The notes beneath the pieces were generated by a model. It saw nothing but the letters and a program-made list of their open reading frames with translations. It searched no databases and was not told the origin of the DNA. This document shows positions 24,216-32,553 of a stretch of 64,000 nucleotides of DNA, piece after piece. The stretch's first letter is position 1; every line of letters starts with the position of its first letter. This DNA comes from JAFGCY01 sp964609245 (GTDB lineage: Bacteria > 4484-113 > JAFGCY01). The translations under genes and the position numbers were made by a program. The DNA lies in the NCBI GenBank assembly GCA_964609245.1, contig CAZSSB010000003.1, forward strand, positions 1 through 64,000, in the 5' to 3' direction.

Positions 24216-27200
24216 ATGACCGCTAAGTCAAGAGTTAGCGTGTTGCTGGCCGTGTTGCTGCTGTTCGGGCTGGCGGCCCTGTGGAGTTGCGGCAACAGCG
24301 GGGGCGACGACAACACGCCGGATCCCGGTGCGGTACGGCCGGCGATCACCGGATTGAGCCGCAGTTCGGCCAACATCGGTGATCAGGTTGAGGTGTACGG
24401 GCTTAACTTCGGAACAAACCAGAGCGGCGGAAACGTCCGGCTGAACGGGCTGGACTTCACCGTGAACGACTGGACCGACACGATGCTGGACATTACCGTA
24501 GTCCAGGGCATGGTTTCGGGGATCGTGGTCGTCACGGTCGGCAATCTGTCGAGCCAGAGCGGTCCGGAGGCGCAGCTGTTCATTCCCGCGGAGCCGGCGG
24601 GCCGGCCGCTGATCAACGCCCTGATCCCGGACTACGGCGAGGCCGGTGACCAGGTCCTGATCTCGGGAAGCAACTTCGGCGGGCCCGGCGCGGGTGGCCA
24701 GGTCTTCTTCGACGTACCGGAAGTCGCGGTCTCTCAGGCCGGTGAACCGGTACTGGCCGAGGTGGTGACCGTCGAGGTTGACGGCACGGCTATCCCGCAA
24801 TGGGGGGCTTCCTCGATCAAGGTCCTCGTGCCATTCGACGCTCCCGTCGGCGGAGCGGTGGTCTACGTGGTAGCCAATGGCGAGCAGTCCAACAAGAAGG
24901 AATTCATGGTACTGCCCACGCCCTACGATGACGAAGCGCCCGTGATTACCATCGTGGATCCTCCCAACGGCGAGATCGGGACGGCGATCACCATCGAGGG
25001 TGACCGGTTCGGCCACATCCAGAGTGGCAGCATCGCTGAACTGGGCGACATGAACCTCAACGTCGTCACCTGGAGCAATACGACAATCCAGGCGCTGGTT
25101 CCCGATGGCGCGGTGACCGGCAAGATCCGTGTTACGGTCAACGGCAAGCCGTCCAACGAGGTTGACTTCACCGTTGCCAATACGCCGCGAATCGACAGCG
25201 TCTCACCGTATGAGATCCGCGTGGGTAACCCCTTCCAGGTGACCGGTGTCTTCTTCGGCCTCAATCAGGGCACCGGCAGGTTGACCATCGGCGGCACCGC
25301 TCAGGAGATCGGGACCTGGAACAACACCGTCATCACGGTTCCCTCCGTCTCTCCGATCAGCGCCTCCGGCGACCAGATCGAGGTGATCGTCACGGCGGAC
25401 AATGGACTGTCGAGCGAACCGGCCTACGTTGAGTTGGTCAGCGATCTCGACGTGCGTGTCTCCGTGGACCCGACGGCTGGGCAGCGTAACGATCAGTCCG
25501 GCCAGGGCGGTACTGAATTCGCCTTCCAGGTCTCGGTTGCGGGCGGCTCAGGTGATTACACCTATCACCTGATTCCGGACGCCGGCAACCCCAGCGTGGA
25601 AGCGCCGTCCATCGGCAGCAGCCCGGTGACCTATACGTATCCGTTCGTGTCCGGTGCGCAGGACGAGGTGTATTACGACACCAAGATGCGTGTGGTCGAC
25701 AACGACAACCAGGACTCGGTCACGGTGGCCGGCCCGACGGTGCTGGTGGTGAATCCCGGCGTGCCGGTGATTACCAGGATCGCGCTGAGCAGCCACAATC
25801 GCGGTACGACGCCGGCGCCTAACGACTGGTGCTACACGCAGGATGGCGCCGACTATCTCTTCCACGACTTCACGTTCACGGGTGGCAACCGGCTGTTCAC
25901 CTCGGCGATTGGTGACATCATGTCCGGCGGCAACCCGCTGGCTTCTTACACTCGCAATGAGCTGGCGTTCACCGCCGAGGGCAGCAATCCACGCCCCTAT
26001 GGCTATCGCTACAAGGACACGGCCGGCTCGGAGGTGGAGATCCAGGGCCTCAACTTCGGTGCCACCCAGGGCACGCTCACACTGGGTGTCAGCGGGTCGA
26101 GCCCGACACAGATCGATGTCTTCACCTCCTGGACCGACATGTCGGTCAAGTTCCAGCTGCCCGCGGTGAACGTTGCGCTGTCCGGTACGGTCAGCCTCAC
26201 ACCGCTCGGCAACCCCAAGCAGGCCACTTCGGTGACGCCGCTGATCTGTTCGCCGTATGTCAATTCGGTAGTGCCGGACGAGGTGGACATCGACATCGGT
26301 ACGGTTACTCTAAGCGGTTTCGACTACCAGCCAACGGTGCTCAGCGGCGTGGCTGGCAGTGAGACCTATGGCATCTGGATGGTTCGAGCCAGCTACGATG
26401 ATCCGTTCGTCGGCGGCAACGTAACCGATCTGGTGCTGCTCACCACGCCGATCGTGCCCACGACTCTGCTGGGCACCACGATGTCCTTCTCGATGGCCAG
26501 TCTCGACGTGGACGGCAACGGTACGGTGCCGGTCGAGGTCTTCAACGCCGCCAACGATGCTTCGCAGGTGGTGGAAGGCACACTGGAGATCGGGGGCTAC
26601 TACCTGTTCCTGTGGACGGGCGCGCTGACGGATGGAACCAACAACGAATTGGCCACCTCTGGCGTGTTCAGCGAGGCCTATCCGGTCGAAGTTGTGACTG
26701 GAGGCGGTCCGATCGACGATCCGCCGGTGCCGAACCTGCAGGTCGCTCCGACCTCGGGCGACGCCCCGCTGACCGTCAACATCGACGCCAGCGGCAGTAC
26801 CGACGACGGTACGATCACCAAGTTCGAGTTCGACTTCGGTGAGGGCGCGGGCCTTGAGGACTTCGGCCTGACGAGCAGCACGGACCACACCTACGCCGCG
26901 GACGGCAGCTATCAGGTGCGCGTCCAGGTGACCGATGACGCGACGCCAACGCCGCAGTCCGTTGCCTCGGCGCCGATCACGGTGACCGTCGGCGGCGGCG
27001 GCCCGGGCAGTACTATCACCGTCACGCTGACGGTCAACTTCAATACCTTCGACGGCGCCAACCTGGGCACGTTGACGAAGCTGTTCGAGCAACCGGGCGA
27101 TGTGTTGGTTGACCAGGATTTCCGGCTGCACACTGATGGAGTGCCCGATGTTCTCACATTCTCGGACGTTGATCCGGGTACATACGCGGTGGAAGTCAAC

Positions 27201-27323
27201 CGGATCGTGACCAACTGGGTTGGCTTCGGCGACATCCAGGCGAGGCAGACGGTCACCGTGCCGCCCGACGCCAACGTCGAGTTCGTGGGCAACCAGACGG
27301 CCGATCCGCCGCCACCGGGCTAA
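24216..27323 (+). CDS. Large surface lipoprotein with IPT/TIG repeats and a PKD domain
   Basis: The 1035-residue product starts with a lipoprotein signal peptide (lipobox LWSC, Cys about residue 25). Repeated immunoglobulin-like IPT/TIG domains follow, each with motifs such as GDQVEVYGLNFGTNQSGGNVRLNG, GDQVLISGSNFGGPGAGG, GTAITIEGDRFG and GSEVEIQGLNFGATQG (about residues 40-330 and 600-690). A PKD domain lies at about residues 834-925 (SGDAPLTVNIDASGSTDDG...YQVRVQVTDD). No catalytic motif is visible. Such proteins are extracellular scaffolds or adhesins anchored by lipid. Expression is through its own promoter, with an intrinsic terminator after the gene. Confidence 0.88.
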   Translation: MTAKSRVSVLLAVLLLFGLAALWSCGNSGGDDNTPDPGAVRPAITGLSRSSANIGDQVEVYGLNFGTNQSGGNVRLNGLDFTVNDWTDTMLDITVVQGMVSGIVVVTVGNLSSQSGPEAQLFIPAEPAGRPLINALIPDYGEAGDQVLISGSNFGGPGAGGQVFFDVPEVAVSQAGEPVLAEVVTVEVDGTAIPQWGASSIKVLVPFDAPVGGAVVYVVANGEQSNKKEFMVLPTPYDDEAPVITIVDPPNGEIGTAITIEGDRFGHIQSGSIAELGDMNLNVVTWSNTTIQALVPDGAVTGKIRVTVNGKPSNEVDFTVANTPRIDSVSPYEIRVGNPFQVTGVFFGLNQGTGRLTIGGTAQEIGTWNNTVITVPSVSPISASGDQIEVIVTADNGLSSEPAYVELVSDLDVRVSVDPTAGQRNDQSGQGGTEFAFQVSVAGGSGDYTYHLIPDAGNPSVEAPSIGSSPVTYTYPFVSGAQDEVYYDTKMRVVDNDNQDSVTVAGPTVLVVNPGVPVITRIALSSHNRGTTPAPNDWCYTQDGADYLFHDFTFTGGNRLFTSAIGDIMSGGNPLASYTRNELAFTAEGSNPRPYGYRYKDTAGSEVEIQGLNFGATQGTLTLGVSGSSPTQIDVFTSWTDMSVKFQLPAVNVALSGTVSLTPLGNPKQATSVTPLICSPYVNSVVPDEVDIDIGTVTLSGFDYQPTVLSGVAGSETYGIWMVRASYDDPFVGGNVTDLVLLTTPIVPTTLLGTTMSFSMASLDVDGNGTVPVEVFNAANDASQVVEGTLEIGGYYLFLWTGALTDGTNNELATSGVFSEAYPVEVVTGGGPIDDPPVPNLQVAPTSGDAPLTVNIDASGSTDDGTITKFEFDFGEGAGLEDFGLTSSTDHTYAADGSYQVRVQVTDDATPTPQSVASAPITVTVGGGGPGSTITVTLTVNFNTFDGANLGTLTKLFEQPGDVLVDQDFRLHTDGVPDVLTFSDVDPGTYAVEVNRIVTNWVGFGDIQARQTVTVPPDANVEFVGNQTADPPPPG

Positions 27324-27356
27324 AGCGGACGGCCAGACAACCAGAGCAAGCGAATG

Positions 27357-27390
27357 GAGCGGGCGCCCCCCGGTGGGTGCCCGCTCTTGT
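27357..27390 (+). terminator. Intrinsic terminator after the IPT/PKD lipoprotein gene
   Basis: GAGCGGGCGCCC pairs with GGGTGCCCGCTC around a short loop and is followed by TTGT. It lies 34 nt after the stop codon. Confidence 0.65.
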
Positions 27391-27510
27391 CTGTGACTGC
27401 GGTGCGTATCCAAAGCTGCGCTGGCCGACGTGCACCGGGAAGGAGTATAATCGGGTCTCCGCGCTAGATTAAGAATGGACGAAAGCCGGCGGCCGGAGGG
27501 GCCGCAGTGG

Positions 27511-27516
27511 TACAAT
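27511..27516 (+). promoter_or_regulatory. -10 box 10 nt before the 628-residue protein gene
   Basis: TACAAT ends 10 nt before the ATG at 27527, with no Shine-Dalgarno sequence. A second TATAAT-like box lies further upstream near 27447. Confidence 0.45.
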
Positions 27517-27526
27517 CGCAGCAGCC

Positions 27527-29413
27527 ATGAGCTCCGGGCGCGAAGTCAACCACCATTTCAAGCGGCTGACGGCGGGCGTGCCGCCGGAGGTGCTGGCGAC
27601 GCTTGGCGGGGCGATCCTGGCGGTCGACGCTCAGCGCCGCGGCAAGGAGAGCGACGCGCCGGCCCAGCTCAGGCGCGCCTGGTTGGAGTTGGCCCGCTGG
27701 CTGATCCGCAGCGCCGGCGCACAGCTCAACGAGCAGCAGTGCGCCTTCCTGCTGAGCGGCGCGCTGGGCGACAGCGTGGTGATCAAGGCGCCGGACGGCG
27801 AGCGGGTGACGGTGGAGCTGCTGCCCACCGAGCACTACGAGGGTGTGCTGAGCAGCCTGCGCGCGCCGCGGCCACCGGCGGTGCTGACGCCCCGGGCGCG
27901 GATGGCCAGGCTGGCCGACGGTCACCTTCCGCCGCTGGACCTCAAGCACCCCGGGCGCTACCGCGAGCCGACCGACGAGGAACGGCAGCAGGCCGACGCC
28001 GAGCAGATCAAGCGGCGGCTCGGCGCGCAGCTGCAGCAGCTGGCCGGCATGCAGAAGCGGCTGACGGACGCCACGCGGCGCTTCGCGGAGATGGTCAAGC
28101 CGGAGAACCTGCGCACCGTCTTGGAATCCGCCCGGGCGGTGCACGAGCTGGCCGCCGACGCGCTGGCCCACAGTGAGCAGCCCGAGCAGCTGCAGGGACT
28201 GAGCGTGCCCGCGGACGTGACGGATCATCCCGTCGTGAGGGCGGCGTCGCAGCTGGAATCCGATCTGGTGGCGGCGCTGCGCGATCTTGGTGGCGCCCAG
28301 CAGGAGACCCTGCAGGGCGTCGGGCTGGCATCGCAACTGGCGCGCGCGATCGGCAAGGTTTCATCAGCGGAGGACGACGCGCCGGCGGTGGAGGACGTCC
28401 TGACGCTGACTCCGGAGGCCGTCAAGCTGGTGGAAGGCGACTACGTGGCGACCAATACCGTGATGACCCAGCTGCTGGTCAACAGCCCGCACCGCTCGGC
28501 CTGGTCGGCGAGCCGCGTGCTGCTGGCCGAGCACACCGAACGCCACGACGATCCGCTGGCCGAGTGCTACGCCACCCCCGAGCGGCTGAGCGAGAGCATC
28601 GCCAAGGTCGACGCCCTCCACCCCAACTGCTTCCCCCACGATGCCGCCGGCCAGCCGCTGCTGCCGCCGATCGTCGTCTCGCCCGGCGTCGGCGAGGTGA
28701 AGTGGTTCGACGACCGGTTCCTGGTCGGATTCGTCTGCACGGAATCGGAGCGGCGGGGCAGCGAATTGACGCTGAGCCCGGTCGACCTGGCGGTCATGCA
28801 GATCTACGGCCAGTTCCTGGCGCGCGGTGACATGTTCAACTACCGCGGCGAGCGCGTAACCGACAACTTCATCGGTGAGTACTCCGGTGAGGTCGAGCAG
28901 AAGGCGGCGGTCAAGTTCACCGGCGAGAAGAAGAAGCTGACCTACACCACCTCGACGGAGGTCCGGGACGCCGCCAGCCGCGACGACGCCGTGCGCGACT
29001 ACATCGACTTCATCTTCCACGTCTACAACGCCGTTCAGCTCCCCAAGCGCATCACGCCGCGGCGGGTGGGCGTGCTGCTTAAGTACTGCATCATCGGGGA
29101 CGAGGTGCGTACCGTCGCCCTGGTGCTGAGACACGTGGTGGGCCACGATCCGCTGGTGGCACGCGCAATCGTGATGGGGCTGGCGGACCGGACCCAGCGG
29201 AATCCCGGCGAGCTGCTGAGGATGGCGGTGGACTCCGATCCGCAGCTGGCGTCCAGGTTTGGCCGTGACTTCGGCAAGACTGTGGAAACGGTAATGGGCC
29301 ATGAGTATGCCCAGCTAGCCAAGGCCGGCCGGCCGGCCGCCAAGGCTGCCGACGGCGAGCAGCCCGAACCGGAAGCGGCTGCAGGCGACAAGCACGACTA
29401 CTTCGACGTCTAG
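27527..29413 (+). CDS. Large soluble protein of unknown function
   Basis: The 628-residue product has no signal peptide or membrane helix and no recognised family. The N-terminal half (about residues 1-290) is charged and helical, with likely coiled-coil segments around residues 155-200 (EERQQADAEQIKRRLGAQLQQL). The C-terminal half is more globular, with PIVVSPGVGEVKWFDDRFLVGFVC and a helical region ending in an acidic tail. Codon use and GC match the neighbours. A TACAAT box 10 nt before the ATG suggests a near-leaderless message. It precedes yggT-divIVA on the same strand by 58 nt, which could hint at an envelope or division role, but this is weak. Confidence 0.75.
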   Translation: MSSGREVNHHFKRLTAGVPPEVLATLGGAILAVDAQRRGKESDAPAQLRRAWLELARWLIRSAGAQLNEQQCAFLLSGALGDSVVIKAPDGERVTVELLPTEHYEGVLSSLRAPRPPAVLTPRARMARLADGHLPPLDLKHPGRYREPTDEERQQADAEQIKRRLGAQLQQLAGMQKRLTDATRRFAEMVKPENLRTVLESARAVHELAADALAHSEQPEQLQGLSVPADVTDHPVVRAASQLESDLVAALRDLGGAQQETLQGVGLASQLARAIGKVSSAEDDAPAVEDVLTLTPEAVKLVEGDYVATNTVMTQLLVNSPHRSAWSASRVLLAEHTERHDDPLAECYATPERLSESIAKVDALHPNCFPHDAAGQPLLPPIVVSPGVGEVKWFDDRFLVGFVCTESERRGSELTLSPVDLAVMQIYGQFLARGDMFNYRGERVTDNFIGEYSGEVEQKAAVKFTGEKKKLTYTTSTEVRDAASRDDAVRDYIDFIFHVYNAVQLPKRITPRRVGVLLKYCIIGDEVRTVALVLRHVVGHDPLVARAIVMGLADRTQRNPGELLRMAVDSDPQLASRFGRDFGKTVETVMGHEYAQLAKAGRPAAKAADGEQPEPEAAAGDKHDYFDV

Positions 29414-29459
29414 GCCCGGCAGCGCGTCCGCCGCCGTGCGCGCCGGCTCCACGGTGCGT

Positions 29460-29465
29460 TAGAAT
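29460..29465 (+). promoter_or_regulatory. -10 box 6 nt before the yggT start codon
   Basis: TAGAAT ends 6 nt before the GTG at 29472 and there is no Shine-Dalgarno sequence, which predicts a leaderless yggT-divIVA transcript. Confidence 0.45.
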
Positions 29466-29471
29466 GAACGC

Positions 29472-29732
29472 GTGCCGCTCGTCGCCAAATTCGTGGTCTA
29501 CGCAGTTCAGGCCTACATCCTGCTGATCTTCGTCTACGTGCTCGGCTCGTGGTTCCCGCAGTGGAAGGGGCAGTCCTGGTACCGGCTGGTGGAGGACATC
29601 GTCGGGCCCTACCTGAACCTCTTCCGCCGCCTGCCACTGCAGATGGGGATGATCGACCTGACTCCGATGGCCGCGATCTTCGTGCTGATCATTTTCGAGA
29701 CGCTGGTGCGCGGCGCGGCCGGAGGGATGTGA
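29472..29732 (+). CDS. yggT: YggT family membrane protein
   Basis: The 86-residue inner-membrane protein has two hydrophobic helices (about residues 7-27 and 60-82) joined by the family signature SWFPQWKGQSWYRLVEDIVGPYLNLFRRLPLQ. YggT proteins are found near divIVA, sepF or ftsZ in many bacteria and organellar relatives affect nucleoid and thylakoid organisation, but the molecular role is not settled. The start is GTG. The divIVA gene follows after 2 nt. Confidence 0.88.
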   Translation: MPLVAKFVVYAVQAYILLIFVYVLGSWFPQWKGQSWYRLVEDIVGPYLNLFRRLPLQMGMIDLTPMAAIFVLIIFETLVRGAAGGM

Positions 29733-29734
29733 AG

Positions 29735-30550
29735 ATGGCGCTGACGCCTCTCGATGCCGAGAAGTACAGGTTTCGCAGCGTGCTGCGCGGCTATGCCCGG
29801 GATGAGGTGGAGCGGTTTCGGGCCGAGGTGATCGCGGCGCTGGAGGGGCATATCGCCCGCGCGGCGGAGTCGGCGGCCCGCGTCAGCGAGCTGGAGTCGC
29901 AGCTGGCGCGCTACCGCGAAAACGAGGAACTGCTCAAGAGCAGCGTGGTGCTGGCCCAGCGGACCTGCGACGAGCTGATCGCGGCCGCGCACAAGCAGGC
30001 TGACGCGATCAAGCAGGAGGCGCGGACGGAGGGTGAGCAGATCCGGCTCAGCCTCGCCGACTTGCGTGCCCAGCGTGAGCAGTTCGAGTATGCCTTCCAC
30101 GGCCTGCTGACCGGCTTCAAGCACCGGCTGGAGCAGGGCAACCCGATGCTGGCAACCAGGGAGCAGCCGGCGGCGCTCAGTAGCCCGCCGGACCGCGAGG
30201 CTGCCGAACAGCTGGCCCCCCCCGCTGCCGAGATGGATGCTCCGGAACCCGAAGACGAGCCTGCGCTGCAGCGTCCGCGCGCGACGGAGCCGCGGCCGGG
30301 GATCCCGGACGTGCCGGCTCCGCCGTTGCCGCGAGTGCCGGGCGTGCCCGCGGTCACTCGGCCCCCTGGATCGACAGCTGGCGCCGTGCCGGCCGACGAG
30401 CCGGACGCGGACATCGCGGACTTCAGCGCCGCCGTGGCCCAGGCCGCCGAGCGACCGAACGAGCCCTGGCCAGCGCCCAGCGCGGCGCCGCCCGACGATC
30501 CACCGGAGGAATCCGGCGACCAGTCGCTGCCGTTCGACGACGAGGACTGA
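29735..30550 (+). CDS. divIVA: DivIVA-domain coiled-coil protein
   Basis: The 271-residue product starts with the DivIVA domain: LTPLDAEKYRF then VLRGYARDEVERFRAEV, the crossed-loop and first coiled coil that sense membrane curvature. A second coiled coil spans about residues 35-130. The C-terminal ~130 residues are Pro/Ala/Glu-rich and disordered. DivIVA proteins recruit division or cell-wall factors to poles and septa. A GGAGGG ribosome binding site precedes the ATG; longer in-frame starts inside yggT are rejected. The yggT-divIVA pair is typical of Gram-positive-related lineages, unusual beside a TonB system. Confidence 0.88.
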   Translation: MALTPLDAEKYRFRSVLRGYARDEVERFRAEVIAALEGHIARAAESAARVSELESQLARYRENEELLKSSVVLAQRTCDELIAAAHKQADAIKQEARTEGEQIRLSLADLRAQREQFEYAFHGLLTGFKHRLEQGNPMLATREQPAALSSPPDREAAEQLAPPAAEMDAPEPEDEPALQRPRATEPRPGIPDVPAPPLPRVPGVPAVTRPPGSTAGAVPADEPDADIADFSAAVAQAAERPNEPWPAPSAAPPDDPPEESGDQSLPFDDED

Positions 30551-30588
30551 CCCGGGGATCATCCATGCCTGGGCCGCAGTGGGCAGCG

Positions 30589-30594
30589 TATAAT
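30589..30594 (+). promoter_or_regulatory. -10 box of the ATP synthase operon
   Basis: A perfect TATAAT ends 6 nt before the GTG at 30601 that starts the first gene of the ATP synthase operon. There is no Shine-Dalgarno sequence, so the operon mRNA probably begins leaderless. No -35 hexamer is obvious. Confidence 0.5.
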
Positions 30595-30600
30595 CACCGG

Positions 30601-30885
30601 GTGGACTTCCGGTTCAAGTACCGGCGCAAGCCGCCCGAAGAGCACGAGCTGCGCGGTGAGCAGCGCGTCGAGGCCGACCGGATCAAGCGCATGCGCGGGC
30701 TGGCGCTGGGGGTCAGCATCCCGATGACGCTGGTGGCGGGACCCCTGCTCGGCTGGCTCATCGGGGCCTGGCTCGACCGGCTGCTGGGCACCGGCTACTG
30801 GCTGGTTGTGATGATCGTGCTGGGCACCATCGGTGGGTTCGTCGCGATGATCGAGGCGCTGATAATGCTGGGGCGCGAGCGATGA
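30601..30885 (+). CDS. AtpZ/AtpI family F0 assembly protein
   Basis: The 94-residue protein has a charged, basic N-terminus (~35 residues) and two membrane helices (about residues 40-62 and 66-90), with GPLLGWLIGAWLDRLLGTGYW between them. This is the AtpZ/AtpI-type hairpin that precedes F-type ATP synthase genes and helps assemble the c ring or supplies Mg2+. The GTG at 30601 is preferred to an upstream ATG at 30565, because that ATG would place the -10 box inside the gene. It overlaps the next gene by 4 nt. Confidence 0.8.
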   Translation: MDFRFKYRRKPPEEHELRGEQRVEADRIKRMRGLALGVSIPMTLVAGPLLGWLIGAWLDRLLGTGYWLVVMIVLGTIGGFVAMIEALIMLGRER

Positions 30886-31274
30886 GCACTGCGCTGCCGA
30901 TTGTCGACCGCGTGGTGCGGGATCTGGTGTTGCTGGGTCTCGCCGGGGGCCTGGCGGCCGGGCTCTGGCGTGGCGAAGAGGTTGGCTGGTCCTTTCTTGC
31001 CGGCTGTCTGTGGATGGCGCTGAGCTTCACACTGCTCAGCTGGCTGCTGGGCGGCTTTCTGGGCTCCGGCAGGCCGTCCTGCCTATTCATTTTCATCATG
31101 GCCTGTGCTAAGATTCCGGCGGCATATCTCCTGCTGTATTGGCTGTACAGAGCCGACTACTCGGATGCGCTGGGACTCACGGCGGGCCTGCTGGTCTTCC
31201 CGCTGGTGCTGGTGTATCGCGGTCTGGCTCACGGGAGGCGGGGGGAGGCCCGGCAGGTTAAGGAGAAAGGTTAG
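30882..31274 (+). CDS. atpI: ATP synthase subunit I-like membrane protein
   Basis: The 130-residue protein has four hydrophobic helices (about residues 15-32, 38-57, 66-86 and 94-112) and a basic C-terminus, matching the small hydrophobic subunit I encoded at the head of F-type ATP synthase operons and thought to guide c-ring assembly. Assignment rests on topology and position. It overlaps the preceding gene (ATGA) and lies 6 nt before atpB. Confidence 0.7.
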   Translation: MSTALPIVDRVVRDLVLLGLAGGLAAGLWRGEEVGWSFLAGCLWMALSFTLLSWLLGGFLGSGRPSCLFIFIMACAKIPAAYLLLYWLYRADYSDALGLTAGLLVFPLVLVYRGLAHGRRGEARQVKEKG

Positions 31275-31280
31275 CCACAG

Positions 31281-32279
31281 ATGTTGGCCTGGCTATTGGC
31301 GGAGCACGCGGAAGGCGCATCCGAGGCGGCGCAGGCCGCCCATGAAGCGGCGCAGCACGGTGCGGAGGCGGCTGAGCACGGTGCCCACGCCGCCGAGCAT
31401 GCCGGTTCGCTGGTACCGGAACTGCCGAATATCTTCGGCGTCGTCCACCACGTCCTTGGCGAGTACTCACCGTCGACGGCGGACTTCCTGGACAACGTCG
31501 CGCGGCGGCTCAATCTCAGCGATCCGATGGGTACGCCGTTCACGGCGCTGGAAGGCCTGCTGTTCGCGCTGATCGTGATCATCGCCCTTAGCCTGTTCTT
31601 CATCGGCGGCTACGTGCGCCTGCGCCGCTCCCCAAAGGAAGGGCGCCTCAGCCGCCGGGCGCTGTTCAGCGAGATCGTGGTGCTGTTCTTCGATGACTTC
31701 TTCGGCCAGGTGATGGGCAAGAAGGAGGGGCGCAAGCACCTGTCGTTCATCGGTACGCTGTTCATCTATATCCTGGTCTGCAACTGCCTGGGGCTGGTCT
31801 GGCTGGGCAAGGCGCCGACGGCGAACCTGAGCTTCAACCTCGGGATGTCGCTGCTGGTGTTCCTCTACGTCCACTTCACGGGCCTCAGCCGCAGCCCGCT
31901 CGGCTACCTCAAGCACTACCCCGGTGAACTCCCCGCGGTCAAGGACCTGGGCATGGGCTGCCTGGGCTATCCGCTGGTCTGGTTCATGGCGATCCTGTTC
32001 ACCATCATCCACGTGCTGGAAGCGGCGATCCAGCCGCTGAGCCTGGCGCTGCGACTGTTCGGCAACGTGCTGGGTAAGGACGTGCTGCTGGGCGTCTTCG
32101 GGGCGCTGATGCTGATCCCGATCTACGGCGGCATCAGCATCGCGTTTCCCTGGCACACGCCGTTTTTGTTCCTGGGTCTGCTGCTCGGGGCGATCCAGGC
32201 ACTGATCTTCAGTTTGCTTAGTGCGATTTACATCATGTTGTGGCTGCCGCACGAACACGAAGCTGGTGCGGAGCACTGA
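31281..32279 (+). CDS. atpB: F-type ATP synthase subunit a
   Basis: The 332-residue membrane subunit forms the proton half-channels against the c ring. The first ~90 residues are Ala/His-rich and then contain FGVVHHVLGEYSPSTADFLDNVARRL, an unusually long leader before the first membrane helix. The essential Arg is in the helix with EAAIQPLSLALRLFGNVLGKD (R of LRLFGN). The C-terminal helices (LGLLLGAIQALIFSLLSAIYI) are typical. Length is above the usual 250-290. Confidence 0.93.
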   Translation: MLAWLLAEHAEGASEAAQAAHEAAQHGAEAAEHGAHAAEHAGSLVPELPNIFGVVHHVLGEYSPSTADFLDNVARRLNLSDPMGTPFTALEGLLFALIVIIALSLFFIGGYVRLRRSPKEGRLSRRALFSEIVVLFFDDFFGQVMGKKEGRKHLSFIGTLFIYILVCNCLGLVWLGKAPTANLSFNLGMSLLVFLYVHFTGLSRSPLGYLKHYPGELPAVKDLGMGCLGYPLVWFMAILFTIIHVLEAAIQPLSLALRLFGNVLGKDVLLGVFGALMLIPIYGGISIAFPWHTPFLFLGLLLGAIQALIFSLLSAIYIMLWLPHEHEAGAEH

Positions 32280-32304
32280 CAATCATCGTTTAGAGGAGTG
32301 CAGT

Positions 32305-32538
32305 ATGGATTTTAGTGCAACGTTGGGTCTGGCAATCCCGCTGGGCTTGGGCATTGCAGCGTTCGGCAGCGGAATCGGCATTGGCACCGCCGTCAGCGGG
32401 GCAATGCAGGCGATGGGCCGCCAGCCGGAAGCGATCGGCAAGATCCAGACCGCGATGATCATCGGCGCGGCCTTCATCGAGGCGCTGACGATCTACGCCC
32501 TGGTGATGGGCTTCGTGTTGATGGGCAAGATCGCCTAG
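32305..32538 (+). CDS. atpE: F-type ATP synthase subunit c
   Basis: The 77-residue hairpin protein forms the rotor ring. Helix 1 has the Gly-rich GLGIAAFGSGIGIGTAVSGA, the loop reads GRQPEA, and helix 2 has the ion-carrying Glu in AAFIEALTIYALV. The segment EALTIY after the Glu resembles chloroplast-type rings. The Gln in helix 1 and Ser/Thr directly after the Glu, which mark Na+-type rings, are absent. A proton-specific ring is therefore inferred. ATG 32305 has a GAGGAG ribosome binding site; upstream in-frame starts inside atpB are not used. Confidence 0.95.
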   Translation: MDFSATLGLAIPLGLGIAAFGSGIGIGTAVSGAMQAMGRQPEAIGKIQTAMIIGAAFIEALTIYALVMGFVLMGKIA

Positions 32539-32553
32539 CGGGGGAGCTTAAGC

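Noticed and set aside
32305..32538. Sodium-dependent c subunit
   Set aside because: The Gln in helix 1 and the Ser or Thr after the key Glu, which mark Na+ binding, are missing; EALTIY is a proton-type sequence.
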